DNA of 64,000 nucleotides from positions 19,513 through 83,512 of the forward strand of contig NZ_VXLC01000030.1 of assembly GCF_008704205.1 (NCBI RefSeq), given 5' to 3'. Position numbers and translations under genes: made by a program. Of this stretch, positions 18,306 through 27,200 are shown piece by piece. The DNA is from Nocardia colli (lineage in GTDB: Bacteria > Actinomycetota > Actinomycetes > Mycobacteriales > Mycobacteriaceae). How positions within the stretch are numbered: the first letter of the stretch is position 1; each line of letters opens with the position of its first letter. The notes below the pieces were generated by a model that saw nothing but the letters and a program-made list of their open reading frames with translations, was not told the DNA's origin and ran no database searches.

Positions 18306-19000
18306 TGGCCTCGGACCTGGGGTTGCCGATCGCCGCGAGTGGTCCGAGTTCGGCACGGCGACAGGTTCTTTCGCGGCGGATTCGACTGTTCGTGGCGGCG
18401 ACGATCACCTACAACGTGATCGAGGCGGTGATCGCGTTGAGCGAGGGCGCACGGGTGTCCTCGACGGCGTTGATCGGATTCGGACTCGACTCGGTGATCG
18501 AGGTGTCCTCCGCGGCGGCGGTGGCGTGGCAGTTCGCCGGTAAGAATCCTGAAGCGCGGGAACGGGTTACGTTGCGGATCATCGCGTTCTCGTTCTTCGC
18601 GCTGGCGCTGTATGTCACCGTCGACGCGATTCGCTCGCTGCTCGGGCTCGGCGAGGCGCGGCATTCGACCGTCGGGATCGCTTTGGCCGCAGTGAGTTTG
18701 GCGGTGATGCCGGTGCTGTCGCTGGCGCAACGGCGGGCCGGCCGGGAGCTGGGGTCGCTGACGGCGGTCGCGGATTCGAAGCAGACGCTGCTGTGCACCT
18801 ACCTCTCTGCGGTGCTGCTGGTAGGTCTACTGCTCAACAGCCTGTTCGGCTGGTCGTGGGCGGACCCGATCGCGGCGCTGGTCATCGCGATCGTCGCGAT
18901 CAAGGAGGGGCGCGATGCGTGGCGGGGCGACACGTGCTGTGCCCCGCCGATCGCGGCAGGCCGGCCCGACGCCGCCGGGCACGACTGCGAGTGCTGCTGA
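18305..19000 (+). CDS. Small cation-diffusion-facilitator-like transporter with Cys-rich tail
   Basis: A 231-residue membrane protein with about five to six hydrophobic helices and CDF-like acidic sites (ALIGFGLDSVIEVSS, WADPIAALVIAIVAIKEG). It lacks the cytoplasmic C-terminal ferredoxin-like domain of standard CDF exporters. Instead it ends in a cysteine-rich tail (DTCCAPP, then HDCECC) that can bind soft metals. Joined to a CmtR-like sensor, it probably exports cadmium, lead or zinc. The start is the ATG at 18305 inside the regulator's stop; the reading frame is open further upstream, but that part overlaps the regulator in another frame. Confidence 0.8.
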   Translation: MASDLGLPIAASGPSSARRQVLSRRIRLFVAATITYNVIEAVIALSEGARVSSTALIGFGLDSVIEVSSAAAVAWQFAGKNPEARERVTLRIIAFSFFALALYVTVDAIRSLLGLGEARHSTVGIALAAVSLAVMPVLSLAQRRAGRELGSLTAVADSKQTLLCTYLSAVLLVGLLLNSLFGWSWADPIAALVIAIVAIKEGRDAWRGDTCCAPPIAAGRPDAAGHDCECC

Positions 19001-19070
19001 GGCGGACCTTCGAACATCCCGGGCGTGGGCGCTGCGGTATTCGAATCCGACCGGAGGATGATGGGTAATC

Positions 19071-20777
19071 GTGCCCACTGATCCGAACGCCCCCGATATC
19101 AAGCCCCGCAGCCGCGACGTCACCGACGGCCTGGAGAAAACCGCCGCCCGCGGCATGCTGCGCGCGGTCGGCATGGGCGACGACGACTGGGAGAAGCCGC
19201 AGATCGGCGTGGCCTCGTCCTGGAACGAGATCACCCCCTGCAACCTCTCGCTCGACCGGCTCGCCCACGCCTCCAAGGACGGCGTGTTCGCCGCAGGGGG
19301 TTTCCCGATGCAGTTCGGCACCATCTCGGTGTCCGACGGCATCTCCATGGGCCACGAGGGGATGCACTTCTCGCTGGTCTCGCGCGAGGTGATCGCCGAC
19401 AGCGTCGAGACGGTCATGCAGGCCGAACGGCTCGACGGCTCGGTCCTGCTCGCCGGCTGTGACAAGTCGCTGCCCGGCATGCTGATGGCCGCCGCTCGGC
19501 TGAACCTGGCCAGCGTGTTCCTCTACGCCGGTTCGATCCTGCCGGGCATCGCGAAGATGTCCGACGGCAGCGAGCGCGAGGTCACCATCATCGACGCGTT
19601 CGAGGCGGTCGGCGCCTGCTCGCGCGGGCTGATGAGCCGCGCGGACGTGGACGCCATCGAGCGCGCCATCTGTCCCGGTGAAGGCGCCTGCGGCGGCATG
19701 TACACCGCGAACACCATGGCCAGCGCGGCCGAGGCGATGGGCATGTCCCTGCCCGGCAGCGCGGCGCCGCCGGCGACCGATCGCCGCCGCGACGGTTACG
19801 CCCGGCGCAGCGGCGAAGCCGTGGTGGAGCTGCTCCGCCGCGGGATCACCACCTCCGACATCCTGACCAAGGAGGCGTTCGAGAACGCCATCGCCGTCGT
19901 CATGGCGTTCGGCGGCTCCACCAACGCCGTGCTGCATCTGCTGGCCATCGCGCACGAGGCGAACGTCGACCTGAAGCTGGCCGATTTCGCGCGGGTCGGC
20001 CGCCGGGTGCCGCACCTCGCCGACGTGAAGCCCTTCGGGCGGCACGTGATGACCGACGTGGACCGCGTCGGCGGCGTGCCGGTGATGATGAAGGCGCTGC
20101 TCGATGCCGGTCTGCTGCACGGGGATTGCCTCACCGTGACCGGCCGGACCGTGGCGGAGAACCTGGCCGCGATCGCGCCGCCGGACCCCGACGGCAAGGT
20201 CGTGCGGGTGATGACGTCGCCGATCCACCCGACCGGCGGCATCACCATCCTGGAGGGCACGCTCGCGCCCGGCGGCGCGGTGGTCAAGTCGGCCGGTTTC
20301 GACTCGGATGTATTCACCGGCACGGCAAGGGTTTTCGACCGCGAGCGGGCGGCGATGGACGCCCTCGAAGACGGCACCATCTCGGCGGGCGACGTGGTCG
20401 TCATCCGCTACGAGGGACCGAAGGGCGGCCCGGGCATGCGCGAGATGCTCGCGATCACCGCGGCGATCAAGGGCGCGGGACTCGGCAAGGACGTCTTGCT
20501 GCTCACCGACGGACGCTTCTCCGGCGGCACCACCGGACTGTGCGTGGGGCATGTCGCGCCGGAAGCGGTCGACGGCGGCCCGATCGCGTTCGTCCGCGAC
20601 GGTGATCAGATCCGTCTCGATGTCGGTGCAGGCACCCTCGACCTGCTGATCGAGCCTGCGGAACTGGCCCGCCGCGCCGAGGGCTGGGAGCCGCTGCCGC
20701 CCCGCTACACCCGCGGTGTGCTGGCCAAGTACTCGAAGCTGGTCGGGTCTGCGTCCTACGGTGCGGTCTGCGGGTAA
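19071..20777 (+). CDS. ilvD: Dihydroxy-acid dehydratase
   Basis: IlvD dehydrates 2,3-dihydroxy-isovalerate and 2,3-dihydroxy-3-methylvalerate to the oxo acids of valine, leucine and isoleucine synthesis. The 568-residue protein has the three iron-sulfur cysteines (Cys57 in ITPCNLS, Cys130 in AGCDKSLPGM with Lys132, Cys207 in GEGACGGMYTANTM) and the GRFSGGTTGLCVGH signature near the C-terminus. The GTG at 19071 follows a GGAGGATGATG stretch. It stands alone in its operon after the metal-export pair and ends in a structured intergenic repeat. Confidence 0.97.
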   Translation: MPTDPNAPDIKPRSRDVTDGLEKTAARGMLRAVGMGDDDWEKPQIGVASSWNEITPCNLSLDRLAHASKDGVFAAGGFPMQFGTISVSDGISMGHEGMHFSLVSREVIADSVETVMQAERLDGSVLLAGCDKSLPGMLMAAARLNLASVFLYAGSILPGIAKMSDGSEREVTIIDAFEAVGACSRGLMSRADVDAIERAICPGEGACGGMYTANTMASAAEAMGMSLPGSAAPPATDRRRDGYARRSGEAVVELLRRGITTSDILTKEAFENAIAVVMAFGGSTNAVLHLLAIAHEANVDLKLADFARVGRRVPHLADVKPFGRHVMTDVDRVGGVPVMMKALLDAGLLHGDCLTVTGRTVAENLAAIAPPDPDGKVVRVMTSPIHPTGGITILEGTLAPGGAVVKSAGFDSDVFTGTARVFDRERAAMDALEDGTISAGDVVVIRYEGPKGGPGMREMLAITAAIKGAGLGKDVLLLTDGRFSGGTTGLCVGHVAPEAVDGGPIAFVRDGDQIRLDVGAGTLDLLIEPAELARRAEGWEPLPPRYTRGVLAKYSKLVGSASYGAVCG

Positions 20778-20789
20778 CGCCTGACTCCA

Positions 20790-20863
20790 GCCGCACGCCT
20801 TCTGATTGCCCGCACTACGACTTGCCGCACTGACACGCGTGCGGATGTCAAAAGGCGTGCGGC
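20790..20863 (+). terminator. Nested inverted repeat after ilvD
   Basis: The outer arms GCCGCACGCCTT (20790-20801) and AAGGCGTGCGGC (20852-20863) are perfect. Between them lies a second hairpin, CCGCAC (20825-20830) with GTGCGG (20839-20844). It could end ilvD transcription, though there is no U-run, or be a regulatory fold before the aldehyde dehydrogenase. Confidence 0.45.
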
Positions 20864-20927
20864 CGGCCGAGCTAGCCCCCTCGAATGACGTCTTTCGGAA
20901 ACCCGATGGGTCGATAAGACTTTTTGC

Positions 20928-22436
20928 GTGATCGATGGACAGTCGAGTGTGTCGGTTGAGGGTTTCACCGCCGAGGTGGGGGAGACCTTCGCGTCGTACG
21001 ATCCGGCGAACGGGGCGGTGGTCGGCACCTATCCGGTGCACTCCGCGGCCGAGGTCGGCGCGGCGGTCCGGCGGGCCCGTGAAGCGCAGGCGTCGTGGGC
21101 GGAGGTCGGGTTCGACGAGCGTAAACGGGTGCTGTTGGCGTGGCGCTCGTCGCTGGTCAAGCGCCGCACCGAACTGGAAGACCTGGTGCATGCGGAGAAC
21201 GGAAAACCGCACGCGGACGCGACGATCGAGGTGATCGTCGCGGTCCAGCACATCGACTGGGCGGCCAAGCATGCGCGAAAGGTGCTCGGCCCGCGGCGAG
21301 TCGGGTCCGGACCGTTCATGGTCAACCAGTCGGCCCGGCTGGAGTATCGGCCGCTGGGCGTGATCGGCATCCTCGGCCCGTGGGACTTCCCGGTCTTCGG
21401 TCCGGTCGGCACCGCCGCGTACGCGCTCGCGGGCGGAAATGCCGTGGTGCTCAAGCACAGTGAGTACACCCCGGGGATCGGGGAGTGGCTGGCCGAGAGC
21501 TTCGGTCGTGTCGCCGGGGACGATCGGCTGTTCCAGACCGTCACCGGCGCCGACGCGACTGGCGAGGCACTGTGCCGCTCCGGCGTCGACAAGATCAGTT
21601 TCACCGGCTCGCTGCCCACCGCGCGAAAAGTCTTGGCCGCCTGCGCCGAAACGCTCACCCCCGTGCTCGTGGACGCCGGCGCCTCGGATGTTCTCGTGGT
21701 CGACGAGGACGCGGATCTGGCGGCGGCAGCCGACGCGGCGGTGTGGGGCGCGATGAACAACGCCGGGCAGGTCTGCATCTCGGTGGAGCGCGCGTACGTG
21801 CACGAGCGGGTCTACGACGCGTTCGTCGGCCAGGTCGTCGAGCTCACCGGGAAACTGAAAGCCGGTGCGGGACAACCGATCGGCCCGATCACCATGCCGG
21901 AACAGGTGGAGGTCGTCCGGCAGCACATCACCGACGCACTGGAACGCGGCGGCAAGGCGCTGACCGGCGGCCTGGACGGCATCGGCGACCGCTACATCCA
22001 GCCGACCATCCTGGTGGACGTCCCGGAGGACGCCCTGGTCGTCCGCGCGGAAACCTTCGGCCCGGTCCTGGTCGTCGCCAAGGTCGCCGACATGGACGAG
22101 GCCCTGGCCAAGTCGAACGCCACCGGCTTCGGGCTCGGCGGCGCGGTCTTCGCCGGCGCTCGCGGTCTGGATCTGGCCCGGCGCATGCGCTCCGGGATGA
22201 CCTCGGTGAACTCGGTCGTCGCCTACGCGGGTGTCCCCGCGCTCCCGTACGGCGGGGTGGGCAACTCCGGTTTCGGCCGGATCCACGGACCGGACGGACT
22301 ACGCGAGTGGACCACCGCCAAAGCCATTACCCGTCAACGTTTTTCGAACCCGGTGCGGACGACGACCTTCACCCGCCGCCCGCTCGACAATCGCCTGCTT
22401 GCCGCCGCGGCCCGAATTCTCTACGGGCGCAATTGA
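20928..22436 (+). CDS. Aldehyde dehydrogenase family protein with altered active site
   Basis: A 502-residue protein with the full ALDH fold: GILGPWDFP (148-155), the NAD-binding VVLKHSEYTP, FTGSLPTARKVL (225 on) and the nucleophile Cys283 in NNAGQVCISVERAYVHE. Two normally fixed residues differ. The oxyanion-hole Asn of PWNFP is Asp153. The general-base Glu of E-L-G-G-K is replaced, since the motif reads VLVDAGASD with Asp249. A hydrophobic C-terminal tail follows the catalytic domain. The natural substrate is not evident and activity may be changed. The GTG start at 20928 has no clear ribosome site. Confidence 0.88.
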   Translation: MIDGQSSVSVEGFTAEVGETFASYDPANGAVVGTYPVHSAAEVGAAVRRAREAQASWAEVGFDERKRVLLAWRSSLVKRRTELEDLVHAENGKPHADATIEVIVAVQHIDWAAKHARKVLGPRRVGSGPFMVNQSARLEYRPLGVIGILGPWDFPVFGPVGTAAYALAGGNAVVLKHSEYTPGIGEWLAESFGRVAGDDRLFQTVTGADATGEALCRSGVDKISFTGSLPTARKVLAACAETLTPVLVDAGASDVLVVDEDADLAAAADAAVWGAMNNAGQVCISVERAYVHERVYDAFVGQVVELTGKLKAGAGQPIGPITMPEQVEVVRQHITDALERGGKALTGGLDGIGDRYIQPTILVDVPEDALVVRAETFGPVLVVAKVADMDEALAKSNATGFGLGGAVFAGARGLDLARRMRSGMTSVNSVVAYAGVPALPYGGVGNSGFGRIHGPDGLREWTTAKAITRQRFSNPVRTTTFTRRPLDNRLLAAAARILYGRN

Positions 22437-22474
22437 GCTTGTCACCAGCGCCGAATTCGAGCAGAGTCCATGAG

Positions 22475-24175
22475 ATGGATGAGACCACAACCGATTCGAC
22501 TCCTGTGCGTACGGCGCGCGGCATCGCGGACGCGTATGTCGACGCCATGGCCGAGCTCGACCCGCTGATCGCGGTCCGGCTCGGGCGCAACCTCGACGAC
22601 GACCGACTCCCCGACCTGTCCCCGGCGGGCCTCGAGGCGACGGCCGCGCGCGCCCGCGTCACCCTCGCCGAACTCGAGGCCGCCGAGCCCGCCGGCGGCT
22701 ATCCGGACGTGACCGACCGGCGCTGTGCCACCTTGCTGCGCGAGCGGCTCACCGCAGAACTGGCCGTGCACGACGCCGGGGAGCATTTCCGGGCGATCCG
22801 CAATATCGCCTCCCCGGTGCACGACCTCCGCGAACTGTTCACGCTGCTACCGACCGACACCGAGGCGCAGTGGCGGGCCATCGGCCGCCGACTGAACCGG
22901 GTGCCGCTGGCGCTGGCCCAGTACCGATCCACGCTCACCGAGGGAATCGATCGCGGGCTGCTGGCCGGACCTCGGCAAGTCAGCGCGGTGACCGAGCAGT
23001 TCGAGGAATGGATCGCCGGTGACAATCCGGGCGGCTGGTTCGGCGATTTCGTCGCGCCGGCTCCGGAATCGCTGCGCGCCGAACTGGATTCGGCCGCGGT
23101 CAGCGCGAACGCCGCCGTGGCGGAATTGCACGACTGGCTGCGAGATGTCTACGGCCCGAAGGCAATCGATGCCCCCGATACGGCAGGGCGAGAGCGGTAT
23201 CAGCGTTGGGTGCGCTATTGGAGCGGCGCCGATCTCGACCTCGACGAGGCCTACACCTGGGCCTGGGAGCAGTTGCGCGACGTCGACGCGCAGATGCGCG
23301 CCGAGGCGGAAAAGGTGTTGCCGGGTTCGACACCGCTACAGGCTATGGAGTGGTTGGAGCAGCAGGGCCCGGCGCTGGACAGTCCGGAGAATGCTCGCCG
23401 CTACCTGCAGGATCTGATGGATCGAGCCATCACCGATCTGCAAGGGACCCATTTCGATCTCGCCGAGCCGCTGCTGAAGATCGAGTCGATGATCGCGCCG
23501 CCGGGTAGCGCCGCCGCGCCCTACTACAGCGAGCCGTCACTGGACTTCAGCCGCCCGGGCCGCACCTGGCTGCCGGTGCTCGACCCGGCCCGGATTCCGG
23601 TGTGGAGTCTGATCACCACCTGGTATCACGAGGGTGTCCCGGGGCATCATCTGCAAATCGCGCAGTGGGTTTACCTGGCGGATCAGCTGTCCGTCTATCA
23701 GGTCAGCCTGGGCGACGTGAGCGCCAACGTTGAGGGCTGGGCGCTGTACGCGGAGCGCCTGATGGACGAACTCGGTTATCTCACCGATCCCGGCCACCGC
23801 CTCGGCTACCTCAACGCGCAGATGCTGCGGGTACTCCGGGTGATCCTCGATATCGGCCTGCACGTCGGGCTCGACTATCCGGCCGACTCACCGTATCGGC
23901 CCGGCGAGCGGCTGGAGCCGGACAATGCCAGGGAGTTCTTCGCGCTGTACTGCGGACTGCCGCCGGAACACCTGGACAGCGAGCTGATTCGCTACCTCGG
24001 CTGGCCCGGTCAGGCGATCGGATACAAGCTCGGTGAGCGCGCTTGGTTGCGTGGCCGTGCCGCCGCGCAGGCAGCACACGGCGATGCCTTCGATCTGAAG
24101 GCGTGGCACATGGCCGCGTTGTCACAGGGTTCGCTCGGACTAGACGACCTCGTCGCTGAACTCTCCGCACTCTGA
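22475..24175 (+). CDS. DUF885 family protein, probable zinc-dependent carboxypeptidase-like
   Basis: A 566-residue cytoplasmic protein of the DUF885 family. The hallmark HEGVPGHHLQ (His385, Glu386, His391, His392) is an extended zinc site in which the Glu can act as base; family relatives are thought to be metallopeptidases. Downstream EGWALYAERLMDELGY and PGQAIGYKLGE complete the family core. There is no signal peptide. The ATG at 22475 is 38 bp after the aldehyde dehydrogenase stop, so the two may be cotranscribed. Neither substrate nor partner is visible. Confidence 0.87.
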   Translation: MDETTTDSTPVRTARGIADAYVDAMAELDPLIAVRLGRNLDDDRLPDLSPAGLEATAARARVTLAELEAAEPAGGYPDVTDRRCATLLRERLTAELAVHDAGEHFRAIRNIASPVHDLRELFTLLPTDTEAQWRAIGRRLNRVPLALAQYRSTLTEGIDRGLLAGPRQVSAVTEQFEEWIAGDNPGGWFGDFVAPAPESLRAELDSAAVSANAAVAELHDWLRDVYGPKAIDAPDTAGRERYQRWVRYWSGADLDLDEAYTWAWEQLRDVDAQMRAEAEKVLPGSTPLQAMEWLEQQGPALDSPENARRYLQDLMDRAITDLQGTHFDLAEPLLKIESMIAPPGSAAAPYYSEPSLDFSRPGRTWLPVLDPARIPVWSLITTWYHEGVPGHHLQIAQWVYLADQLSVYQVSLGDVSANVEGWALYAERLMDELGYLTDPGHRLGYLNAQMLRVLRVILDIGLHVGLDYPADSPYRPGERLEPDNAREFFALYCGLPPEHLDSELIRYLGWPGQAIGYKLGERAWLRGRAAAQAAHGDAFDLKAWHMAALSQGSLGLDDLVAELSAL

Positions 24176-24181
24176 GAGTTC

Positions 24182-24218
24182 GCCCGCCCCTAGGGAATTG
24201 CCGTCTCTGGGGGCGGGC
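24182..24218. terminator. Hairpin between convergent genes
   Basis: GCCCGCCCC (24182-24190) pairs with GGGGCGGGC (24210-24218) around a 19-nt loop. It lies just after the DUF885 stop and before the 3' end of the minus-strand megasynthase gene, so it may serve both directions. Confidence 0.6.
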
Positions 24219-24276
24219 GCCGGCTCCACACCGCAACCTTGTGCGGCCGATAGGTCCGCCCTCATTGTCGCGGACT

Positions 24277-27200
24277 TCAGTCCTCGATGACCTGCAATTC
24301 GCGGCCGACCTTCGCGAACACGGCGAGTGCCTTGTCGAGGTGGTGGTATTCGTGCACAGCGGTGACCGTGGTGCGGATCATCGCGCGATCGGCCGGTACC
24401 GCGGGGGCGAGGACGCAGTTGCCGTAAACGCCTTCATCCAGCAGGTGTTTGGCGAATCGGAGGCAGCGGAGTTCGTCGCCGATGAGCACCGGGACGATGG
24501 TGGTGCGCGAGGTTCCGGTGTCGAAGCCCAACTCGGACAAACCCTTCCGCCAATAGGCGGAGAGTTCACGCAGCTTCGCCATGCGGGCGGGGTCGTTTTC
24601 CAGGATATCGAGGGCGGTGGCTGCGGCGGCGACCGCCGGTGGCGGTATCGAGGCCGAGAACAGTTGGGCGCGACCGTAATACCGCACCCAGTCCATCAGG
24701 TCGCGCGGACCCGCCAGCCAGCCGCCGACCGAGGCGAGGCTTTTGGAGAAGGTTCCGGTGAGGATGTCCGCGGCTCCGGGCAGTCCGAGTTCTTCCTCGA
24801 CACCGCGACCGGTCGCGCCGATCATCCCCAGACCGTGCGCGTCATCGACCGCGAGCGGAACACCGTGGCGGTCGCACACCTCCCGAACCTCGGCCAGGCG
24901 AGCGATATCGCCGGACATCGAGTACACACCGTCGACCATGACCAGGGCGGGCAGCCCGTCCAATTCGGTGCGCAGCCTGCGGTCGAGATCGGCGATGTCG
25001 TTGTGCCGGAACTGGATCAGCCGGCAGCCGCCGATCGCGGCGCCGTCGTAGATGGAGGCGTGGCATTCCTCGTCGACCAGCAGCACGGTGCCCTCGCCCA
25101 TGAAGGCCGACAGGAAGCCGAGATTCGCTTGATAGCCGGTGGTGAACAACAGAGCGTCGGGCCGGCCGAGGAAGCGGGCGAGTTTGCGTTCGAGGTCGCC
25201 GTGCGCCGGGGTGGAGCCGTTCATCAACCGGGAACCGGTAACGCTGGGGCCGTCTTTCAACGCGGCGGCCGCCGTCGCCTCCCGGACCCGTGTGTCCGCC
25301 GTGAGGCCGAGATAGTTGTTGGAGCCCAACATGATCAGCTCGCGCCCCTCGTAACGGCAAGTGGCGCCGTCGGAGTCGCTGAGATCCGGGTAGAACGGAA
25401 GGAGATCGGCTTCGCGCAATCGACGGGCGAGGTCGAAGTCGCGAGCCTTGGCGAGGACGCCGCCGCTGTTGCGGTGGGCCAGGGCGTGCCGGTTGCGGAT
25501 GGATGCGCCGAGATCCTGTTGTTCGGCAGACGGGAGCGGTTCGGTTGCGGGCAAGCGCGGAGTCGGGTTGCCGGGCCAGCGGTTTCGCAGGTCGGCGAGA
25601 TGGCGCAGTCCGCCGAGTACCCGTGACTGGTCGACGCCGAAGTCGACGAGGCAGGCGATCTCGTCGACGCCTACCGCGGCCAGCTGATCGATCAGCTCGA
25701 CGGCACGTTCCGGGGTGCCGAGCAGCGCACTGGTGTGGAAGTAGCGGGCGAAGGCGTAGTCCAGGACGCGTTCCTGCTCGGCGTCGCTCAGATTGTTCAG
25801 CGGTTCCGCGCCGCGCCGCCACAGGTCTACGGAGTCGCGCAGATAGCTCTTGAACGGCTTCTCCACCACTCGCCGGACCGTCTGCTCGTCCGGGTCGAGG
25901 AAGGTGTGCAGCATGAGCGTGACATGTCCGGTCTGCGGGTCGTGGCCATGTGCCGCACGGGCTTTGCGGTACGCCTCGATCTTGGTGCGCAACTCGTCGA
26001 TGTCCTGGAACAGCAACGCGGTCAGCACATTGGCCCCGAGTTCACCGGCCTGCTCGAACCGGCCGATCCCGCCGCTACAGGTGATCCACAGCGGCAGTTC
26101 GGGTTGGACCGCAGGCGGGAACGTGCGCACCTCGATCTGCTCGCCCTTGCCGTTCGGCAGGCTGATCGACTCGCGCCGCCACAGCCGCCGGACCTTGTCC
26201 GCCCCGGACAGCATCACCTGCTCGCGATCGGTGTAATCCGCTGCGGCCAAGACGAAGTCGTCCGGATTCCAGCCCGTCGCGAACGCGATATCGACCCGTC
26301 CGCCGGACAGGTTGTCGATCACCGACCAGTCCTCGGCGACCCGCACCGGATCGTGCAGCGGCAGGACGACACTGCCCGCCCGGATGCGTATCCGTTCCGT
26401 TGTGCGTGCCAGTACTCCGCCGAGCACCGCCGGGTTCGGGAACAGCCCGCCGAACCGGTGAAAGTGCCGCTCGGGCAGCCAGACCGCGCGGAAGTCGTGC
26501 TTGTCGGCGAACTCGGCGCAGTCGAGGAACAAGCCGTAGCGGTTCGGGTTGTCCGGTTCGGCGTCACTGGCGAAGAAGAACAGGCTGAATTCGACCGGGG
26601 CGGTAGATGATCCGACCGCAGGTAGCGCGGCGGGTCCTGAACTCTGCTTACTCGAAACCTTGTGGCGCCCAGCGATATCGGCCGCCAAGCCGGCCATCGT
26701 CAGTCCCTCGAACAGCCGCTCGGCCGAGACCGCATAGCCGAACTCGCGCTCGACATAGACACCGAACTCACTGGCCTTCACTGAATCCAAGCCGAGCGTG
26801 GTCATCGGCTTCTCGGCGTCCAAGGTCGCGGGCTCGGCACCCGTCTGGTTCGCCAGCCACCGGGTGAGCTGATCGAGCACCGAAGGCGTTGCGGATTCGG
26901 TGTTCTCGGCCAGGAACATATCCCTGGCCTTCAACCGCTGCACCTTGCCGCTGGTCGTCCTCGGCAACTGACCGGGGGAGAGGAATACGACGCGGTGCGT
27001 GTCGAGCCCGTAGGACTGCGAGATCGTCTGCCGGATAGAGGTTTCCAGCTCGCCGATTGATACATCGAGCTTGCTCGCGTCGACTTCCAGGAGCACCGCG
27101 AGCGCCTCGGTCCCGTCGACATCGCACCCGACGGCCGCACACCGGCCGCGCCGCAGCGCCGGATGCTGCGTCTCGATGGACCACTCGATGTCCTGCGGCG

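Noticed and set aside
18900..22286. A 1128-residue open frame on the minus strand
   Set aside because: It is antisense to ilvD and the aldehyde dehydrogenase, with Arg/Asp/Gly/His-rich composition typical of GC-rich shadow frames and no domain pattern.
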